From: Semisulcospira habei
Lineage: Eukaryota; Mollusca; Gastropoda; Semisulcospiridae
Direction of reading: 5' to 3'
NCBI GenBank assembly: GCA_036245525.1
Contig: BTPG01000003.1
Span: 192,368,164 to 192,432,163 of the forward strand
Length of the DNA stretch: 64,000 nucleotides
Part shown: positions 11,284 through 20,600 of the stretch, in pieces
Layout of the letters: the number at the start of each line of letters is the position of its first letter
How positions within the stretch are numbered: position 1 is the stretch's first letter
Notes under the pieces: model-generated
The model's input: the letters and a program-made list of their open reading frames with translations, nothing else
Databases searched by the model: none
Told to the model about the DNA's origin: nothing
Program-made: the position numbers and the translations under genes

Positions 11284-11479
11284 TAGTTGTTATAGCGCAG
11301 AGCGCCGGACACGCTGTGTACTGCTCAGTTGCAAGTGCGATATAAATAGAATGAGCGAGCGAGAGAGGAATTTGACCTCGCCACGCCTTATCTCTCTGGC
11401 AGCCTGAAGCGAACTAAGTGCTACGCGCAAGAACTGGCTGGTAAAGCCGTGGGACGGAAGAAAGATTGTGGTGCATTAC

Positions 11480-11640
11480 CTAAAGACATAAAGTAGGTTG
11501 AGGACAGCAAGGACAACGGTCATGTTACAGGAGGCGAGTAATGTGGCCAGGTGCTCCATGGAACTGTATAGGTGCCGTGAAAAACTGTGCTCGATCAGCA
11601 ATGCTGTGAAGCGCAACACCTCCAGCAACAGCTGCTTTAA
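11480..11640 (-). CDS. huwe1: HUWE1 exon 4 of the coding sequence (53 codons + 2 nt)
   Basis: The acceptor ttgctacag precedes 11640. It encodes [18 protein letters not shown], then [17 protein letters not shown], then [12 protein letters not shown], and ends AG|GTAATG at 11480. The split Ser codon matches the vertebrate YVFS. This is the most conserved HUWE1 piece in the window. Confidence 0.95.
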
Positions 11641-14600
11641 CTGTAGCAACAGAAAAAAATCACCAAGTAATAACAGCAACTTTATTATCAACTATGGCAA
11701 CAGAAACACCACCAACAACTATCAGCAATGTTGTAAATCCAACAAAACAAAAAAAAGAATTTTTTTTAACTGATGCAACAAATTTGCTACACTGTTTTAA
11801 CCCTCATATGCATGTAGCCAACCTTACAGTTTACAGTACCAGTGGCTGAATACACACAGGGATTAACTCATTCAGTCCCAACGCCTTAACCAGGACATTA
11901 ACGGTTACTAACTAGCTTCAGGAACACAAGTCAAAGGCAAATTCCTCTCCTGTAAATGCAGGGTTTTTTATAATGGGGGGGGGGGGGGGGGGGGGGGGGG
12001 GGTGTGTGAGTGGGGGGTTTCAAGTAAAAGAAATTCAACAAGCCTGCTCATCCAAAGCCTACCTGTTCATTTCCTGGAAGGTCACAAGCCATGGTCCATG
12101 ACTTTTCTGTTCCATGCGCACATGCGCTCTCCAACACCCCATCAAACAGGTCGAGCACATCTGCCCAGTGGTATAGCTCACACTGTCGCAGTAAAAAAGA
12201 AAAATGAATTTTTCATTAAAATGCATTTTTTTAAAAAATACTTACCGATGGTATTACATATAGGAAAAAGCCCTTGCTAGCATAAATTTTAGCCAAATTT
12301 TGGTTGTGTCCATATAAGGGAGTGTTGGCAGGAGTGGGGCGCCATAGACCATGCCAAACCCGAATAGCCTCCCCTTACTCCCATCCGGTACAAGATTACC
12401 CAGCATACACCAGTTTAGTTTCTTAGCGAACTGGCGGCAAGCGGGGCAGGTGGGAGGGACCTTCGAGTAATACCATCGGTAAGTATTTTTCAAAAAAATG
12501 CATTTTAATGAAAAATTCATTTGTTTTCTCAAAACACATTACCGATGGTATTACATATAGGAAGAATCCCAAAGAGGAGGTGGGTGCCGCTATAGCGCCC
12601 CTACTGCCAACAACACTGCCCACAGAACCGCCCTCCTGCAGCAAACTCCCGATAATTTTAGCTAAGATACCTGCGGCGCCTAGGGCGCTGGGAGGGAGTG
12701 TTGCGCTGCTGCGATGTCTCCCACCAGTAAGAGGTTCTGCCGCTGGGTGGAGCGGTCCCTCAGGTAGAAGCGGGCGAAAGTGGTCTCCGCTCGCCATCTC
12801 ACAGCCGCCACAATGTCTTTGACTGCACAGGTGCTGTCGAAGCGGGACTTGCGGCCATGACTCTGACCTCGTGCGCCTCGATGTTCAACATGTGGCTGCA
12901 TCAGGTCGAGGTCCTGGAAGGCCGGGCGGATCACTCCCCGGAACCAGGAGGAGCAGGTCTGGGCTGAGATGGCACGTCTACCTGGGGACAAAGGGAGAAA
13001 CAGGTGGGTGCGTCCTCTGCGCAAGCTTGGTCCGGCGCAGGCACACCCGTAAGGCTCTCATCGGTTCCTATGTCTGGTCTACCGAGTGGAGTCTGTAAGG
13101 GCGGAAAGTCATCAACTGTAGGGCAGCCAAGGCGACCACGACTTGGCCCTGAAGGCTGGTACCGTAAGCAGTTGCACGGCGCCTTCTGTCTGTAACTGCC
13201 AGCAATCTGTGTGTGACAACAGCACGTACATTCACTGACCCTGGAAGAGGTGGCTAGGACCCACGTAAGGGTCTCACCGGGTTCTGAAGTCTGTTCTCCC
13301 AGGTGGAGTCCGTATACGCGCAGGGCGAAACATCTGTCGCCGTCAGGGAGGCCGCGTCTCGTCCAGGAAGATGTTTCAGGTAGCAGTAGCATGAAGCCGG
13401 TCGTCTGGCACTGCAAGCAATCTGGGTGTGTGGACAGCGAGCGTAGTTTACTGACCCTGGAGGTTGAGTCAAGAACCGCCAGGAAGCACCCTTCCTAGAT
13501 ACATCCGTCAAGCGCGTCAGGTGCAGGGTTCCAACTGACGGGGTTGAGACCACGTAAGCCCCCATGGTAGATCACTCTTGGCCCACGTGAAGCAGTGCTG
13601 GGCATTCCACACCGAAGAGAGCCTCCGAAATGCGAGGTCTTGCAGCTACCCGGGTCTGATGAGCATAGTCGCCTGTAGGTGACGGCGGTCATGGTAGATA
13701 GTCCTGAAAGGTAAAAGGAGACCGTCCCTGGGCGTTGAATAGCCAGAGGAAGCACTCCGTCAGCTGGGGCTTCGTGAAGTCCGGAGAGAAAGAAGGCCGT
13801 CATCAGTCCCGTCACACAGCGCTCGTCGTCTTCCCTCGCAACTCGTCTGGTTGAGGGTCTGCGGGTTGTCTCGGTAGTATCCACGGCCGCCCTAGGGAAG
13901 CCTCTGTGGTAGAGGGCTTGCTGCACAATCTCCGGGTGTGGCGGAGGACTTCAGGGCCCGGCTGTTATGGCGGCTGTCCCGGTTGCTAGAGCATCATGCA
14001 AGTAGTGGAGAGCTGCAGAGGGGGGCATGTGGTGACGAGCTGACCCCGACTGGTGAAGAAACAAAGCGCCCCGAGCCAGGAATTGCCCACCTACCTCCGC
14101 AAGCCTGTAACAAAGGGAATGTCGGACAACCAAGCGTGTAACTCAGCATTCAATCTCGATGGCGAGCAGTGAAGTTGGAAGATCCGGCCACAGCGACGCC
14201 TCCCCGCGCCGCTGGCCTCAAGCGCACTAGCATCTCCCATAAGTACGCCCTTTTTCTCCAAGCAGAAAAGGTGTCAGGCTGAACGGCGATCCACTAGCAT
14301 GTCCTCAGTCCTAAGAGAACTGAAGAAGGTACTGAGTGTCGCTCCTACTCTGGCTTGCTCTCGTCCTACTGGGAGTCCCACTCGAACAGGACGACCACGC
14401 ACTCCATCCTCGACGGAATCCACGCGAAGAACCACGTAGTACCTGTCCCGTAGCATAGGCAGCCTAATCGACGGCGAAGTGGGCAGGACCCCAGCCTACC
14501 GCCCGGCTTGCCAACTGGTTACGACGTCGAACCTCGAGTTGTCCCAAAGTCCTGGAGACGCACCGCTGCTCTCAGGCCCTTGTCTAGCATCTGCCAAGAC

Positions 14601-17600
14601 GTCGAGGCACTTGTGTCGAGTCGAAAGGACGAAGATCGTGCGCCATCTCCACCGTCTAGTGTACGAGAAGAGTCGACAATACTGCTGCGGAACTGAGCGC
14701 AACCACCTCTCGGGAAACTAATTTGTCGTCACGTCTAACTCCCGTTACTTGCGCCCACGGCCGCAGGAACCACAGCTCCGAGCGGGTAACTTCACAAAAG
14801 GGCTATCAAGGGCAAGTCCATCCGCTCCGGTCAGGCGCCGCAGAACGCCGGAACTCCAAGTCGTCTCCACCCAGGCAAGCGAATCGCTTCCGCTAGGTCC
14901 CGAAGCTGTCGTCGTAGAAGAAGACAGTAGTGCTTGGTCGCCGCCGACCACCGCCAGGCCAATGCGAAGTGGGGGGTAGCACCCCGCCGGGAGAAGGATG
15001 CGACGAGCCGAGAACTCGTCTCAGCAGGCGCTTAGTCTGAACTGTGTGCGTTACCCCCGATGTAGACCGAAGTCGGCCCCCGCAGTGAGGTCGGTCAGAC
15101 CAGTCCTCAACCCGCGCTGACCTCTATGAAGGTAGACTGCTACCTGCTAGTCATCAATCGCACGCCTGGAGTATGCTGCCACTGACGTTCCCGGGACTGT
15201 ACCGTCGGCGTCACAAAACGTCGCCTCCGTCCCTCGGAAGTAAGCCACAAATTCCGGTTGTAACGACGGTGTTTTTAGTGTACTACTGAACTAAATTGTT
15301 ACATTATATAAACGTTTATGGAATGAGTGTGTGCGTGGGCTTTCTGCCAATCTGTATAAAGGTGGGTGTTCTATCTCTGTTTACTAGACTCTTTCATCCA
15401 CCACACACGCGCTTACAAACAAGGACAAAGGCCACACAGTTATTTCTCTTTGCCCTCTTTAACTATTTCTCATACACTCATAACATACATTAAACCACAC
15501 AATTCACATCATATAAACCAATCTACACAAATAACAATTCACATCATATAAACCAATCTGCACAAATAACAAACAAGTGGCATATAGGTTATTCACAACT
15601 TCAGCGCTCACGCATTCACTCGCTACCGTAGAGGTCGTTGTCTCTCTCGAGAGACGTCACTCGACTCCTCTTTATACTAGTGTCGACACAGTCAATATCA
15701 CATTGACGACTTGACGGAGATTCCCGAACTGAATATTACTATTCAATGACTACTCACAGATTTAGAACATTCCTAGGCGTGAAATTAACGGCGCTAGGCG
15801 ACAATAGCTACACTGACGGAACACTGCATGTGGTCCTGTAGCACGAATCTGTGGCTTACTTCGCTACCGTTGCTGCTCGTAGCACCAGTGATGGTAGGAC
15901 GAAGGATAGATGAAGGCTTGATGTCCGCACCTGGTCACGTACGTGATGCCTTCAGGACAGCTTCATCGGCCCTACACCAGGGGTGTCCGCTCCGTACCGG
16001 CCCCCGCTGTACACAACATTTATACACTCATAAATGTTCGCTCTTATACCCAAAAGTCTAAATGTGTCTTCGACACATTATTATTCTTCAGAGCGCTCTA
16101 GATCATTTCCTCTGAAAAATGTCTTCTTTATGCCACCATACCACAGTCACTATTGTCATAATTCTTATGACAATTCCTATAGCCACTTTAACACTGTACA
16201 CACAATTCCTATAGCCACTTTAATACTTTACACACATTTTACGTACCTACACCCAATGGATTATGAGCCAAATATTACAATCACAGCTCACCTCCAATTC
16301 GTAACATATTACTGCACATTTCATCATTAGGTATACCTAAATATATACTGACTTCAATTCCTATTTCAGTCCCACATCTTCACATATGAATGAATACAAC
16401 ATGACATCCTAGTTATAAACTATATCACATAATTACATGACTAAACAAGTATTGACACGAGCCATCGCATTTCCTTCAAACATGGCTCTTCTGCACTCTA
16501 ATAATAATTCATAAACAATACTTTCTTTTTCATCTGAATAGCGTTATAGATTATAAATACCGGTAATAAAAGAATAAATACCTGTATTCAATATACAGCT
16601 ATCGAATTCTCTAGCCAGAATTCTTCCTCAGAGCCCTAGCGAAAACGACCGCTCGGCTCGACTGGTGTAGCATCTCTAACTAGCAATTATTCCCGAACCC
16701 ACACTGTCACACGTGAACATCGCTCACCTACATTACCGCACGTGAACATGGCTTATCTGTACATTACCGCTCGTGAACAATGCTTATCTCTACATTATTC
16801 GCATGTGTACATTCGGTCCAACTGCTAATGACGTCACACCATCGTCCGACCGAAACCTGCACTAAAGGCGTTCGTTACACCGGTGCAGCAGACGAACTGC
16901 ATATACGCGGAAGAGTGGTCCCTGCCAATCCCGTCCGACGGTCTGCGATGACTGCGCGCCTGTCCTGCATCAGTGTTGCTGGAAGACTGCTACATCCAGC
17001 GGTGTCAGCAGCTTGAAACGGCTGTGTCACCGTCCTTGTTAGCCTCCTTGCCGGTCTGCCAGGGGGGCCCAATGAAGTTCTCCACCGCGCGGTGCCCTGA
17101 GTGGCCGGCTCTTCAACTCTGCTGGCCGCGAAAAAGCGTGCAGGACGGTATCTCGAATCATCAGATCGCAGTCTGTAGCTGCAGCGAAGCGTTGGCAGCG
17201 GAAGAGAAGTAGGATCACAAGTTGAAGCCACCAGTGCCTCCCCCCGGCGCCCTAAAGTGGAGACAGAAGCCGGCGACAAGGACCCGGCACCGACTTGAAA
17301 AGCTTGGACGCGATGAGAGGACCTGTTTCGTCCAAGGCCCAAGGAGACTCCCTCCTCTATCTCCACGCAGATGGCGGCGAATCCAAGACCTCTCGGAACT
17401 GCGAGCGTAGCGACGCGGAGTAGCTATCATCGCCCAGCCACGGCGAACGACGTCCTCTGGAGTCAAGCGGAATAAGCCGTCTGTCCCGCAGGCAGTAGAA
17501 GGGAAGTCTAAGTGCTCCGAAGCCCGGGGAACCCCGGGGGTGGCGATCCAACGAAGGTGGACCCAGCACTTGGAAGGAACAGCGTAGTCTCAGAGGGCCT

Positions 17601-20600
17601 GTCCCATGAACTCGAACGGCGACGAAGATACTTCGGAGCGCCTGTCTTCCCATTGCGTAGCGACCCAATGGACCTGGGACGTCGTCTCCTGTTCCTCTCG
17701 TACCCCTGGTCTCTGTGTAGTGAGCACATGCTTCCGAAGTCAGGCGAACTGTAAGACCGTGACCGTTTCCGGGAACAGGGTCCCATCGTGGGGTCGTCTC
17801 TCTGCACTGCATCTAGAGCGGGCTCTCGTCTGCACAGTCGGGGCGAGGGCATGGCCCAACATCACTGAGCCGGGATCTTGTCGTGTGAAGTGCAGCGGTC
17901 CTGTAGCACCTGCGGTCGCCGCAAGCAGTAGTAAGTGCCGGTGTAACCCGCGACGGGAGATGGCGCCAACGCATGTATAGCCCGGGCGAGGGCGCCCAAA
18001 ATAATCATAATCATAATAATTAATTAATCAATGCTTATTGAAAGAGTTTTATTTGATTGTAATTGCCCTTTAAGCGATAAATCAAGTTATTTGAATTAAA
18101 TTGAGCTATGAGAGTCAGAATACCACTCTGTTTCTCATCTCCATTTTCTCAAAACTGAAGTAATCGGTTCAGTGGTTTCAGGATTATAGCCTTTTAAGGG
18201 GAGACATGGTAGTCAAATAATGAATTTTTTTGTTTCAGAAACTGTTGGTTGTTTGTTGTCATTTTATGATGTAAAATAACTGCTGGATTATATATAGACT
18301 TTGAAAAATGTCAAAAAAAATATTTTTGTGACTTTAATGCATCAAAAACTGGGAAAAACCTTGCAAAATTAGCTAATTTCAAAATGTTCTTGTGTCTGAA
18401 CTAATGCTTATATTCTCTCACTTCTTTTTGTTTTTTAAATCTATTTATGTGCTAAATAGACCTGTGCATGGAAATTGCATTCAGTACATCAGTAATTTTA
18501 TAATGAGCACTAGAAATAATCATTATAAATTGCAGTCATCAAGAGACCGAAAACAGCAATTCACATGGTCACCAAACACAAACTAATACACTAAACTCAT
18601 ATTCCATGCACAGAAATATTGCAACACATGTTACAAATATCATATCCAAATATGAAATGGATCGGTCAAGCCATTCAAAAGATACAACCTTTTATTTGGT
18701 CGAAAAATCACATTTTGAGAAAACGGTCCCCAAAGATTGGACAAGCAAAACGGAGTACTGTGCCATAACAAACACCTATGGGATAAAAAAACAAAACAAA
18801 AAAACAACAAAAAAATTGAATAGCCACATATAGAAACATATTTCTCATGAGAAAATGAAAAGCAAAAGGTTTCTCAGTTTTGGATATATGCACACGTTGA
18901 AAATGCGCGATCTGAATGAGCGATTCTCGTATTTTGATCGAGTTGTACGCCATGCGTAATGGTGCATTGTGGGACAGTCGGAAAGACCCGAAGCCGTTCG
19001 GAGCCTGGTCGGAAAAACCCGAAGTCATCCAGAACACTCGGCGCGCTCTGCTCATTGGTTGGTTTCCGAAAATAGTATTATCTCATTAGCATAACGTTCG
19101 TATAAGGAAATCTCCGGTCGTTCGTGACGTCGGTTTTGCGCCAATAGCTATTTATAGAGCCTTTGTAACCTTTAGCTGGTTGGTGAATGGGAAAGTAGAG
19201 ACGGAACCGGTTTGAATGAACCCAAACATGGCGGCATTCGTCGCTCGCAAAGCGGTGTTGTCAGGGTCCAAACATTGGATGTTTTCGAGCAAAAGACGTC
19301 GCAAATGCTTGAAACATTGAGCAGGTGCTTCACTTTATTTATTTTTTTACAGTAAATAAAAGGTATTTTGTGATATTTTATGGTTGTGGCCGGGTTCTAG
19401 GGGGTTCAAACAACCCAAAAATCCAGTCAACCCAAAAACACTTCGGACACCAAAATTGACGTTTTTGCGGTACCGTGTCTCCCCTTAAGAGGTGTTGCGC
19501 CCCAGCGGTCTGGCGAAACCGCTGCGCAGCTGGGAATGCAACCTTTTAACACCTGTGGCAAAAGGGTTAAAACGCCTACCTGGAACGAAAAAGGCCCTAC
19601 GTGCCGTACCACGACAAACTCACATACCCAAATCTTGCATGCTACCGTGCAACATGCTCTCACATAGACACTCGACACTGACCTGAGCCCGAGAAGCCGA
19701 ACAGTCACTTCTGCATGTCCTGTCTATAATTTGTCGCCTGGCCCGAGACTGGAAGCGTCGTAGGTTCGGTTGCCGACGCCAGCCCGGCAGAAATAATTGG
19801 TCTTAGCCATCCCAAGAAGGGGGGTTGCCAGCTACCACTCCGGCTGGCAAGAGCTCAAGATATGGTATCTTGGTCGCCACGGTCAGGGAACCTTAGGAGG
19901 ACCCTCCGCGAAATTGCGACTACAAGCTTACTGGACCGGGACGTCTAGGTCACTGCCGCTGACTTATGTCCCACCTTGTTACTCTGGCCGGCTCTGTCAA
20001 TCTGTCGCTTGTCCACTCTGGCCTGCGGACGGACAGTGGAGCGGTCATCTCTCAAGGCCGGGTCCCGTGAGTGTATGGGTCTCGCTGTCATGTCTATGAT
20101 CCGCCGACTGAGCCAGGCCTGGGAGCGTCGTATGGTCGGAAGCCGACGCCAGTCCGGCGGAAAATCATTGGTTTAGCCACTAAAGCAGAGTTTGTCAGCT
20201 ATCCCTCCCGCTGACAAGAGCCCAGGAAAAGGTATCTTGTGCTTTACTGGTCCGGGACCACAAAGTCACCGACTTGGGTCCCACCTTGTTACTCTTGGGC
20301 GTCTCTGTCCGGCGATCTCTGATAGCCGTCGTACTCTCTCTGTGGGCCAACAAGCCACTGCTTCTGACTTGGGTCCCACCTTGTTACTCTTGTGCGTCTC
20401 TGTCAGGTGTTCTCTGATAGGCGCCGTACGCTCTCTGTGGGACAACGAAGCCACTCCTTCCGACTTGGGTCCCACCTTGTTACTCTTGGTCGCCTCTGTT
20501 AGGCGATCTCTGGTAGGCATCATACGCTCTCTGTGGGACAACAAAGCCCCTCCTTCTGCCTTGGGTCCCACCTTGTTACTCTTGGGCGTCCCTGTCAGGC

